DNA of 64,000 bases from Stictocephala bisonia (Eukaryota; Arthropoda; Insecta; Hemiptera; Membracidae): the NCBI GenBank assembly GCA_035578905.1, contig JAQJVL010000613.1, positions 248,001-312,000 on the forward strand, written 5' to 3'. The stretch's first letter is position 1, and each line of letters begins with the position of its first letter. The position numbers were made by a program, and so were the translations under genes. Under the pieces are notes generated by a model. That model saw only the letters and a program-made list of their open reading frames with translations, did not search any database and was not told where the DNA came from. Shown piece by piece: positions 13,370-23,003 of the stretch.

Positions 13370-13560
13370 GAAAAGAATTTGCCCCAAGACTGTTCCCTGA
13401 GGCACTCCTGAACCAACTACACCCCACTCACTCAATCATTTTCCAAATGTTAGAAACTGCCTTCTGGGAAGATAACTGGTGAATCTTTGTTATGAGGCAC
13501 TTCTTATATTAGCTATTTTGAGACAATTTTAAATTAATTATTTCAAGTAATAATTCATAC
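13370..13560 (-). pseudogene. reverse-transcriptase relic of a non-LTR retrotransposon
   Basis: The minus strand, read from about 13490 down to 13377, encodes in one frame 'RFTSYLPRRQFLTFGK', a stop, 'LSEWGVV' and then 'GSGVPQGTVLGQILFLI'. This is the order expected in the palm of non-LTR reverse transcriptases: a 'SYLxxRxQ' segment, about 20 residues, then the 'GVPQGxxLGPxLF' motif. It is followed at once by three stops. A weaker block near 13655-13690 on the same strand resembles the upstream 'KAFDxxD' motif. The FADD/YADD box is not visible downstream, so the copy is truncated or decayed. The motif style ('VPQGTVLGP') differs from the Jockey-like relic at 15.7 kb ('LPQGSVLAP'), so it is a second LINE lineage, perhaps CR1- or I-like. 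Confidence 0.65.
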
Positions 13561-13839
13561 AAACAGGTTTAGTGTCAAAGGAGAGGTAACTTCCTTTAAT
13601 TTAATAAAAATCAGAAAAAACTATTATTTTTATTTTCACGAACACATTTTACCTTTGGAAGTCAACGTCGATCAAAGCATCTTTTGCAGTAAGTTATTTT
13701 ATGAAAGCATGTAGTTTTTTTAAGAACATTCGTTTTGTTGAGGATTTGTAACGATTAAGACGTTATATTTTAATTCTAGCCAACATTAAAATTGAGTTAA
13801 CAAGGTTGCTATATTTTAATTTTGTTATAAAATTAAATT

Positions 13840-14079
13840 ATATAAATTAACATGTACGTCTCACAACACTATAATAACCAGATGTTGAGTCAAATATTTA
13901 TAAGGTGATCGATTTCGTCCATCTATGTGGACATCTTCGGACCGACTGTCGGTCCGAAGATGTCCGGACTGAGTCGGTCCGAAGATGTCCACATAGATGG
14001 ACGAAATCGATCACCTTATAAATATTTGACTCAACATCTGGTTATTGTAGTGTTGTGAGACGTACATGTTAATTTATAT
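13840..14079. repeat. near-perfect long palindrome, 107-bp arms
   Basis: Bases 13840-13946 and 13973-14079 are reverse complements over 107 positions with about one mismatch, separated by 26 bases. The spacer holds a third copy of the arm tip, so 13929-13965 forms a second, perfect hairpin: 18-bp stem around a single central base at 13947. No open frame is present. The near-identity of the arms means a recent origin or ongoing homogenisation. It is either a foldback/MITE-type element or an inverted duplication. Confidence 0.95.
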
Positions 14080-15654
14080 GATATATACCAACACGTAACA
14101 TGCTAATCAAGAAACTTAAAATTAAATGTTATTATATAAAATATATACCTTAAAATCAGAATATTTTACTCAGAGTCCAGATGTACAACACCGTATATGT
14201 AGAATTAGTTATTTAAATGAAACTAGAATAAGTAATTTAGCTATGAACCATTTATAAAATCTACAAGAATGTTTACAGAAAGTAGAGCCATTTAGTTCAT
14301 TCCTTTTTTTGTTTGTTTGGAAATATTACAAGTGACTATATAAGATAAGCCTTCGTCAATCTGTCTCGGGGAAAGTAATAATCCTGGAGGAGTAAGCCAG
14401 GAGCCATAAACTGGATGATTGAGGAGGGTGGCTACTATCACCGGCTGTCAGTTTATGAGGTCCTGACCTTTATAACTTGACGTTAGTTACTCACTTTAGA
14501 CAGAGCAATTTACGGAGACTCTTCTTCAATAAAATGTCAACATAAACAGTTGTTATGCACTTTATTCCGACGTTAAACATTCCAAAAATTTTTCGCTAAC
14601 GGCAGATAATGACTTATTTTTTTTCGATAATTATATTCGTCTTAATAAAAGCTGAAAATTAGTTTTATGGAACTTTATTTTCTATAAATATTTGTTCAAT
14701 TAAAGATATTCATGTTTTCATTACCTATTAAATTTAGCTTATTACGTTGAATATAATTATTTTTGCAGTAAATTTTACTTCGATTTATAGACACACTTAC
14801 CTAAGTAGTATTAATATATTCTTCAATCCACCACGAAAGCGTGTTCTGGCGTTTTATTAAGAAATTCTGTGAAAGAAAAATATTTATAATAGGTTTGTTA
14901 TCGATATCAAAATCTACGTCAAAGAAAAATGATTTTAATAATGACAGAACACTTCAAAATATATGGATAAAAACAACATACGTTCAAAAAATATAGTTTC
15001 TTTATAAATAATTTTCGAGAAAAGAGAAATATCTATTGTCATTGATAAAATTGTAAAGTCAGCATCTATACTTTTTTAGAAAATATATTAGCTCAGCATA
15101 ATACTAACACAACTATTTATAGCAATTTGAGTTGGATTTTTATTGTTCTGAAAATAAACATCTTCCTAAATTGTAAAGTTGATGTGAGTGTTTGACAATA
15201 ATTGCTTCGTAATCGAAAGGCCTCACGAATAAACTTTAAAATTTATTGGAATGTTTAGTTAATTATATCGATTTTAAATCTCCCTAAATCTAAATAATAT
15301 AATTTAAGGTGGATCTGAAATAACATCCTAAGTTGCAATATAAATAAACTCTGTACTGACTTTAGTATGACAGTCAGTAAGTTATATAAGTGACTTCCGC
15401 AGTCTATTGGTTTACATAATTGCCTGTATAAAGCATTGTTAGTCGAAATGTATTTAGAAGGTGTTTTACGAGTATATGTATATGAGGATTAACGGTTTAT
15501 CAATTGTTTAAAGTTTACTGGTGAAGTGAAACTCTTATATCACTACAGCAAATTTGTGACAGTTCAGCTACCAGATTTGTTGCTTGTTTAGAACTACCCA
15601 AGGGGTACGTACAGCTTTAAAGATTTCCTGTGGACGCGAACATCACCCCCCTCC
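14080..15654. other. non-coding stretch with one composition-balanced patch
   Basis: Most of this is AT-rich with no recognisable feature. At about 14345-14560 the composition is more balanced and includes 'agataagc' (GATA-like), 'ggaggagtaagccaggagcc' and 'tttataacttgacg'. This could be a conserved regulatory block, but nothing in a single sequence proves it. Confidence 0.35.
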
Positions 15655-15730
15655 TAACTGCTTTGCCTCTGGTTTATTCTACTACTGAATACAGTGTCCC
15701 GTATGGCTAAATGGCGCACATATAAATTGA

Positions 15731-15922
15731 TTGATGTCCAACTTTCTTTGTCGTAAAGAAAGCTCTTTAAGACATTTGAAGGATGGTCTGCCACAGGGAT
15801 CTGTTCTTGCTCCAAATTTGTTCAACTTATATACCGCAGACATCCCAATAACAAAGTCTAGAAAGTTTATATATGCAGATGATTACTTTGGCTTACCAAC
15901 AAAAGGACTTCACAGCTACTGA
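15731..15922 (+). pseudogene. reverse transcriptase fragment with YADD box
   Basis: In an active element this domain copies element RNA into DNA at a nicked chromosomal site. The 63-codon frame holds the motif 'GLPQGSVLAPNLFNLYTADI' followed by 'SRKFIYADD', the latter containing the catalytic aspartate pair. Spacing between the two motifs matches Jockey-type reverse transcriptases. The frame stops shortly after the YADD box, where the thumb region should continue; that region follows in other frames, with stops. The full ORF2 of such elements is around 900 residues, so only a small part of the enzyme remains readable. Confidence 0.85.
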
Positions 15923-16170
15923 AGAAACACTCACAAGTGACTCAAAGAAGCAGCCCTCAAAGGATATTTTAGAACCTGAAAGCTAAATCCTAAGCCATAA
16001 AAAGCCGAAGTAGCCTGATTCCTCCTATGTAATAGAATGGCTAATCGAAAACTGAAAAATCTTTTTAAATTGTGTAAAACTCCATCATAATGATCATCCA
16101 CAGTAACTGGGAATAACGTTAGATCGATCGCTGACGTTTAAAAGCCTTCTTAAAAAAAACAGGAGCTAAA

Positions 16171-16554
16171 ATGAAAACCAGGGCATATGTACTACATCAT
16201 TATGCTGGAACATCTTGGGGAGCCAACGCACACGTCCTGTGCACTATTGCTTTGTCTCTGGTATATTCCACTGCTGAGTACAGTGCTCCCGTATGGCTAA
16301 ATAGCGCATATAAAAGGGTGATTTATAATATAACCATAACAGCTATTACTCTCACGGCAACTGCACATCCTTGGCTCCTGGTACTGTGCAATATAGTTCC
16401 TCCAGAGATAAGACGTCAGGAGGCACTACTTAATGAATCCAACAAGATCTTGAATGCCTCGCACCTCTCCATTACCCAGGATCTGCGTCGTCGGGACGGT
16501 CGCTTAAAATCTCGAAAACCACCTCTACGCACTGCTTCCCAGTTGAGCAATTAA
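16171..16554 (+). pseudogene. C-terminal part of Jockey-like ORF2
   Basis: The frame is open for 127 codons. It contains 'HYAGTSWGANAHVLCTIAL' and 'YSTAEYSAPVWLNSA', followed by 'PPEIRRQEALL', a succession I recognise from the region after the reverse transcriptase in Jockey-like elements. Immediately upstream, in the same element, is a decayed 'LGITLDRSLTFKS' segment, and the downstream tail continues in other frames to about 16945. The family is clear, but this is a remnant and not a functional gene. Confidence 0.8.
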
Positions 16555-17029
16555 TATTTTTTACCCAATTCCAGCAGGACCATAGCATGGAACAGTTTTT
16601 ATGGACGGAATTAGTTCCTTATTAACGCTGCATCAATACCTGTAGGTGGAATGAACCTCCCTCGTAGGGAATGGATACTTCTGTATCGGTTTCGAACTGG
16701 CGAGGGTAGATGTAACTACTGGAAGTATTCACACTAGGTTAGTCATGTGATTGCGAGGAGTCTATCCAAACAATGGATCACATAATTAAAGAGTGTCCTC
16801 TGCGTTATTTTACGGAGGTATTGGCTAGTATAAACAGAATAAGTGAGGCAGGTCGTAATTGGCTTGATGGATTGGATTTAGCTTTGAGACAGGAGATCAC
16901 TTTTATTTTATATTATACTGTAAATTGTATGAATTTTGGATCTTAATATATATCACAGCTTAAAAAAAACTAAATGGTAGCTGACAAAAACCATGCGATA
17001 TATATAGTCATTAGGAAAGAAAATTGGTA

Positions 17030-17640
17030 AATAATGAATATAATTATCTATGTAATGAATATTATCTAACTTTATATATGGAACTATTTGCATAGGGATG
17101 AATATATAAACAATATAAACTATTCTACGCATATGTAACTATGTAAGAATGAAAAAAGATAAATAAACAATATTAACTATCATACGAATGTATAGCTTTT
17201 AACATGGGAATGAAACTTACAACATTTTATATTGAGTAATTATAGTAAATAAAGAATGTAACATATCTTACGAATATGTCATTACAGAAATAGGAGTGGA
17301 AACAGATTAAAAAAACCGTAAACCATTCTATGACTATGTTTTACAGGTTTATGGTTTTTTGTAATCAATACTCAATGTAAACTTCCTCCGACCATGTAAA
17401 TATCAACGTTGGAGTGAAAATACTGTAGATGAATAAACAACGCAAACCATCATATGACTATGTAAATATTGGCATAGGAATGATAATAATCAATGTAAAC
17501 TATTATTCGATTATGTAACTAATTACATGGGTATGAAAATATATAAATAGACAATTTAAACTATCCTACGATTATGTAACTATCGAAGTAGATATTAAAA
17601 TACATAAATAATATTTTACAAATATGTAACTATTAACGTT
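17030..17640. repeat. degenerate tandem array, about 75-90-bp units
   Basis: The cluster 'actatcctacgattatgtaa'-like, then 'gtaggaatgaaaat'-like, then 'acataaataaacaat'-like recurs about seven or eight times (clear instances near 17110, 17180, 17320, 17445, 17510 and 17570). Substitutions and length changes are many, so the array is old. It begins about 90 bases after the end of the Jockey-like relic. Confidence 0.7.
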
Positions 17641-20291
17641 TTTCTAAAATCAAACAATAATATTGAGTGTTTAGTAGTGAAATGTCGATATTCTGTTAAA
17701 TTCACTATGTAATAAAAACAAAGTGTAACCAGAATTGAGTTGTGAAGGTTACTTAATCAAGCTAAGCCATTATAATTTATTTTATTTCTTAATTTATTAT
17801 ATTTTTCAATCAGGCATTAAAAAAATAAATCAATGTTGCTTTTAATGATCTTTCTTCAAATGTATTTGAATAGGGATATTATCGTACCAGTTTTTATTTA
17901 TTTTTTCATAATACATAAAGTTGTCATATTTACTGATTTATGAACTAAACAAGTTATAAGTACTTTACAACTTTCTTAGGAATACATTTTTAAAGAACGA
18001 TTTGATTTACACATAATACTAAGCGGGGTCAGTTTTAAATTTAAAAAGGTTGTTGTATAGAATTATTTTATAGTTTAAAATGTCAGCAGTTCTTTTAAAA
18101 AAAACAGTAATTCATTATTTACATTTTGTTAATGTCTTTCAGTTCTGTTATTACTGTAAAATAAAGTATCTGAATTTGTATTTGCATAATTATTTAATTA
18201 ATAAAACAAAAATAAATATTTGAAACCTTAGAAATCATGTGTTTGTACTGTAAATAAGACAGTTTACTAATGAAAACTACTACAGACATTGTAAGTACAG
18301 GAGAGGCATAATTATCTGTATGTTTAACGTCTGGTGAAAAATGGGGGTTTTACTTATTGAACATGAAAATGCTCATACATTGCTTACGGAAAATCAACTT
18401 TTTTATCATGAAACACATTGCTTCACTTTTATTTTCCTTAAGTGCAAGGCACATGGGCTATAACTGTGAATTAAACAGAAATATTAAACCCAACGTGGCT
18501 CAGTAGTCTTATTTTCTAAAATATCCGAATAATTTCCGTATTTCTTCCCATGGTAAAAATGGCTTGTTCTTCTTTTCTTTTGTGATAAAATGATTTATCA
18601 AGACAATTGACTAAATTTCATATTCATTTGAAGTCAAATACAAATTTTATATGCTGTACAATTATGTTTGATGGAGCCATACTTTGGACTTTTGCTATTT
18701 GGTGCTCAGATCAATTTACAACTCAGCATTTAACCCAACAGACTGCTCCATGTAGTAATATGTCTCACTAAAAAAATGTGATTATAATGACAAAGAGTGG
18801 GCATTGTAACTATACAATTATAGATAAACTTCATACTAACTAACCAATTGACATTAAAAAACGTCAATAAACTAACTAGAGACTTATGTTTTAAAAACAT
18901 AAGTCTTTACTGTCAACTAAAAAAAAAAGAAAAGATTAACCAACATTGATCATCTTTATTGTGTAGATAAATTCTACTCTATCTTAGATCTTAGGTTTAA
19001 GCAGCCTATGTATAACTAGAATTTATAGAACTAGAAATATATTCAAATGAGTTTCCAAATGTTTATTTGAATATGTTTAAGGTTTTGTATGTAAATCGTA
19101 TGTAGGAGAAATGGTGTAATGAGTTGAATTTTAATTTGGGTTTGAGGATAAAGTTGACAATTATGTAGTATTTTGCTAAACAAACAAACAGTTTTAGTAT
19201 TTGCTACACTCAGACTAAGTAGTATTTATTGTAATTTTATATCTATCATTTTTAGTTTCTATTTGTTATCTTTAAAAAAAAAAATACGAACTACGTTTGA
19301 AAGTGGACTTACATATTATGAATCGTTACGAAAAGAAAAGATAACAGTTAAGTATAAAATACTTATTGCTAATGTATAAAGGTATTACCTTTATACATAT
19401 GAAGGTAATGACATGTATAGGCCTAGGAAAAACTGGTTTCCTGATGTAAGCAGAATGTGCATGACATGAGAAGGGAATAATGTTAATGTTTTGGCTTAAA
19501 AATAAAACTATTATTTGAATTGAACATATTTTCTTCATTTAAGTTTATAAAATTAATGAAAAAATAAATAAAACTGATCAATCTTAACTTGAGTGTAAAC
19601 TGAATTGACAATTGAGAGTGCAATGTGATAACCCAGTGGCGTAATTAACATAATTTAATACTGGGTAATTATGTTTCCCTTCCGCTCGGTGAGTTGGCAG
19701 AACTGTTGTTCTAAGTCATGACGAAACAGTGTTTACCGAGTTAACAGATTGAGTAAGGATTACCAACTACGAAACGTAGAGATTTTGTATAAACTTCCAC
19801 AACTCGTATTAAAATCGTTAGATTTTACTAATTGTAGTTAAATATAATTTATAACAGGATTAGTTTGAAAACAGTATCCACAAGAATGTTAACGTAATTT
19901 TTTATCAACGCGATATGTGGAATAGTCATACAAAATAAATTAAAAAATTAATAATTGAATTAAGGTTATTAATAAGCATTGGCCAGACATAAGGCACTCT
20001 GCTATGATCTAAAGGATCAATATTTTAATGGCTAAACAAAGAATAATTAGAAAGGATTGTTACCAGGCTTTAAGAAAACAATCTGCAGTGTAAGAGGCAC
20101 TGATCACAATAAGAAAACAAAAGGCAATTCAAGGATAGTTTACAAACTATACAAAGTGCACCAAAGAATTTGTAGCTATCATTTTTTTGATAACAATTAA
20201 GTAGCCTAAATGTAGATTTTTAGTATAATATTATGGCAGAAACTGCATTATACAATTAATTGACTTTATATTACCATTAGTAAACTATCTA
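17641..20291. other. AT-rich non-coding stretch with two small palindromes
   Basis: No gene is recognised. Two perfect hairpins occur: 18880-18906 (12-13 bp stem, one-base centre) and 19372-19398 (13 bp stem, one-base centre). A balanced-composition patch at 19620-19790 has no recognisable content. Confidence 0.5.
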
Positions 20292-20525
20292 AGGGGGAGA
20301 GGCCCCAGATGAGGGTATAAGGCGTTGTCTTGCCATTCAGCCGGTTTAGGTTCGATTTCCGGAAAAATCATTAACAGATTTTACCCCTATGCTACTCCCT
20401 ATGCCATTTTTCACGTTATGCCAGCGGTCCAACGAGCCTACAAAACAAAAATAGGCTCGCCTAAGCTGGAGAGGTGAACTGTGCCTTAGTTGGGTATCTC
20501 ATCCCAATAAAAGCTATAAGAAATT
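20292..20525 (+). mobile_element. tRNA-derived SINE, family B, copy 1
   Basis: The head at 20296-20366 has an A-box-like 'gagggtataaggcg' and a B-box-like 'ggttcgatttcc' at standard spacing, resembling a D-arm and T-arm of a tRNA (the 'ataaggcg' D-arm recalls Arg-type tRNAs). It is followed by about 160 bases of unrelated body ending in an A-rich tail. The head is clearly related to that of the minus-strand element at 48512-48720 ('taaggcgctggcttgcca' against 'taaggcgttgtcttgcca'). It is not a functional tRNA: no acceptor stem closes. Confidence 0.75.
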
Positions 20526-20880
20526 AAAAATGTATCATACATGGTGCCAATTATGGCTCGCTTCTCGGCTTGTGGTCAGATGGTGTAACTTCTGTACCTT
20601 CCATATGTATTTTTGGTGTTCTGGATGTAGAAATATTCTGGTACTTATAATCTCAGAGTAAGTTCCACTCAACCTCCTCGTGGTTCTGCCTAGGCAATAT
20701 CCCTGTGGATGTGTTTAGCGGCACGACCGGCTGATAGAGCGATTTATTATAACCCCCTCCTCCGTTAATTGAGTGGATAGGTCAATAGCTGTATGAGAAG
20801 TGATAATTTTTCCTTACGTCTGGTCAAGGATATTTTGCTTATGATGATTTCATCTTTCTTTAACTGAAGACTGCCTAGTA
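20526..20880. other. unclassified moderate-GC stretch
   Basis: The minus strand is open for about 70 codons with one internal stop (roughly 20785 down to 20560), with no family I can name. It adjoins the 153-bp repeat and may be part of the same unknown repeat element. Confidence 0.35.
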
Positions 20881-21190
20881 TGGTATCTACCAGAGCAGTG
20901 TATGTAAGTGGTTCCGTGTTGAGTAGTGGGGGAACTCCCATCAAGTGTTGTATAGGTGGACTGGGTCAGTTGATGGGCTGTTGATTGTGCGACCGCCAAC
21001 ACTCCCCCTCCATAATCTTACCTACGTTATCATTGGTATCTACCAGAGCAGTGTATGTAAGTAGTTCCGTGTTGACTAGTGGGGGAACTCCCACCAAGCG
21101 ATGTATAGGTGGACTGGGTCAGTTGATGGGTTATTGGTTGTACGATTACCAACACTCCCCCTCCACCGTCTTACCTACGTTATCATTGGT
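20881..21190. repeat. 153-bp tandem duplication, two copies
   Basis: Copies start at 20881 and 21034 with 'tggtatctaccagagcagtg'. Each contains 'agtgggggaactccca' and ends in 'cttacctacgttatcattgg'. The two differ by about 15 substitutions. The open frame crossing both copies is a by-product of the repeat. Confidence 0.9.
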
Positions 21191-22380
21191 AATCCAACAA
21201 CTCAATCAAGAATGTCCAAAAGAAGTCCTTTTCGTAGATGATCTAGGTTTGCAAAGTTTTATGGGCTGGACTTTTAATCATTTTTGGAACAACCTTTTTG
21301 AGTCAAATGCAATATCTTCTCATTACTATGTTTAGATTAGTGTAGTTATTCGAGGTATAAAACCTTAAATGCATTTTTTTCTAATTATTTAAACAGCGTC
21401 ATTGTTTGTGATAATGAAAGTAAACATAGGCATTGATGCTAGGCTGTCAAACTTTGACGATTAAAACTTTCTTGACCTACAAGCCTCGTCTGCTCTACAA
21501 ATCTTAAATCAATTTGATCTTTAGCCAAGATATTCTAGCAGCTTTCGATTATAAATTATTACTGGCAATTTACTGTTCTAAACCTTTTGTTTGAATTATT
21601 TTAATCTTATAAAGTGCTTTATAAATTATTGAATTTGTGTAAACATTTTAAAGTAAACTCATTATAAATCAAGTTTTCATTTTCATAGGTTGGTTATATT
21701 CCAAATTTTTTTTGCAAGCATGCGTTTTATAAAGAGGTCCAAATCCTGTCCATATTAAATATGCTTTAAAGCATGTAACGGTATTTACATGAAATTGATC
21801 TACAAACGTGATAACCGTGTAAAAGGTTTGACACTTGTTGTATTCAGTGTATATATATATGGTAAATGCCACTCACCCATATGGGCCATAGCTTCTTCAC
21901 TTTATTCCCTGGTTTAGAAATAGATATGTCAGTCACTAAAGTAAAAAGATCCAGACTCTTTTAATACATTCATAGTGCTGGATTAAATAAGTAAAATATA
22001 TTATAAAGCTATACCCTCTACAAATACTGAACTATTATTAAATAGATCAGACACTAAGATGGCTAAAGATGTCCTCTGTGTATGAGAACACCTTTCCTTC
22101 TTACAAGTTGTTTTGTGTTCATATTAGTTAAAACTACTGTAGTTTTATTGTCTCTGTCAAAAATCATTGAATAACTTCCTGCCACAGATACAGTTGCATG
22201 TATTGTTACTATTAGTAATTTTTAAATAATTTTTGGTATATATTTATAATCAATATTCTCAAATATTTGTCCATCTTTAAAAAACAATGGGTTTTAGGTT
22301 AATAACTTATCATGAGAGGTTTTAGTTGTAATTTATATAAAATGCACTACGGTATTTTTGGATTTCATTTTTTATAACAA
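21191..22380. other. AT-rich non-coding stretch
   Basis: No gene is recognised. The first 150 bases (to about 21340) have an open + frame without family resemblance. A short (TA)n run lies at 21850-21860. Confidence 0.5.
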
Positions 22381-22384
22381 TTAA

Positions 22385-22580
22385 TAATTAGCCTAAATAT
22401 GAGGGATGAAACTCCAGCGTAGGGAATGGACATTGTTGAATCACTTCCGAACTGGCATAAGCAGATGTAATTTCTGAAAATATAAATGGGGACTTACACT
22501 AGATCAGGAATGTAACTGTGGATAGTCTGTTAAAATAATGAATCACATAGTTACAGGGTGCCAACTGTTAAGAAAGAGCC
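22385..22580 (+). pseudogene. second Jockey-like C-terminal fragment
   Basis: From about 22415 the + strand reads 'RREWTLLNHFRTGISRCNF', a stop, then 'KYKWGLTLDQECNCG' and, after further damage, 'MNHIVTGCQLL'. This parallels the 'LPRREW...YRFRTGEGRCNYWKY' and 'MDHIIKECPL' segments at 16660-16800, so it is an independent copy of the same part of a related element. It keeps the middle cysteine-containing part better than the 16.7-kb copy. It ends about 230 bases before the potassium channel start codon. Confidence 0.75.
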
Positions 22581-22699
22581 ACTGTTTTCAGAAAAAAGTT
22601 TTTATCTTCTTAAGATACCGTACTGTATCATAAGTACTGAATTTATGACCATGAACGTCCACTCTACCAAATTTCTGGTGAGTTAACTCCTTCAGTTCC

Positions 22700-22807
22700 T
22701 GAAACAGATGCACTTTTCCCCATACGAAAACCTCTGGAGAAGGCGTTGGAGGTGGCGCAAGCGCCGCCGCCTCCGGCAGAGATGCCGCGCCGCCTCTCAG
22801 TCGCGCC
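22700..22807 (+). promoter_or_regulatory. GC-rich 5' leader of the channel gene, with upstream ATGs
   Basis: The about 100 bases before the channel start codon are strongly GC- and CpG-rich, unlike everything around them. If transcribed, they hold ATGs at 22708 and 22782 that are out of frame with the channel. The frame from 22782 overlaps the true start and stays open to 22994. Alternatively, a splice acceptor near 22692 or 22705 ('ctccttcag', 'ctgaaacag') begins the exon. No TATA element is visible. Confidence 0.5.
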
Positions 22808-22997
22808 ATGCAGTTCCACGGGGGCGGCGTGCGGCCGTCCACCGTCCGCCTCCTGTGTCTCTTCGTCTTCTACATCTTGTTCCTGGTGGCTGGCGCTGCC
22901 ATCTTTTCGGCCATCGAAGCTCCTGATGAGGCAGAAAGGATCAAAGACCTCAGACAGCATCGCGCCCGTTTTCTTCAGGAGAATCTCTGTGTAGAAG
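22808..22997 (+). CDS. two-pore domain potassium channel (TWIK/KCNK-like), first coding exon
   Basis: Two-pore channels are dimers that carry background potassium current across the plasma membrane. This exon encodes residues 1-63: a short cytosolic N-terminus, a first membrane helix (about 15-33, 'LFVFYILFLVAGAAIFSAIE') and the start of the extracellular cap helix ('EAERIKDLRQHRARFLQE'). The helix-'GAxxFSxIE' transition followed by a charged 'RFLxExxC' segment is what TWIK-type channels show. The pore loops are not in this window as far as I can see. The exon ends GAA G|GTGAGT, a consensus donor in phase 1. ATG context is acceptable (GCGCC before ATG), and no in-frame upstream start is favoured. 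Family assignment is firm; the exact orthologue is not. GC content is far above the flanks. Confidence 0.85.
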
Positions 22998-23003
22998 GTG
23001 AGT
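22998..23003 (+). other. 5' splice donor of the channel exon
   Basis: GTGAGT directly after GAAG is a full consensus donor. No matching second coding exon with a 'TxxGYG' pore motif was found downstream, so the intron probably exceeds 40 kb or the gene is incomplete in this region. Confidence 0.75.

Larger units (their letters stand above)
15655..16950 (+). mobile_element. decayed, rearranged Jockey-like non-LTR retrotransposon
   Basis: Pieces of one element run in order on the + strand: an RT segment with YADD (15731-15919); a broken connector with 'LGITLDRSLTFKSLLKKTG' near 16105-16165; a longer C-terminal segment (16171-16551); a 'GGMNLPRREW' segment near 16645; and a last segment from 16772 ('MDHIIKECPLRYF') to a stop at about 16945. 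Frames change several times and stops are frequent, so it is dead. The first about 70 bases (15655-15726) duplicate 16243-16315 and lie out of order, upstream of the RT. There is no clean poly-A tail, and target-site duplications are not evident. Confidence 0.85.

Noticed and set aside
20990..21190. Possible Copia-type polypurine tract and LTR start ('ggagggggag' then 'tgttgg' on the minus strand)
   Set aside because: The phrase occurs in both copies of a 153-bp tandem repeat, too short for LTRs, with no integrase or protease motifs near.
22588..22960. Two minus-strand frames over the channel exon
   Set aside because: Shadows of the GC-rich + strand exon; they lack family resemblance, whereas the + strand frame is a clear channel N-terminus.
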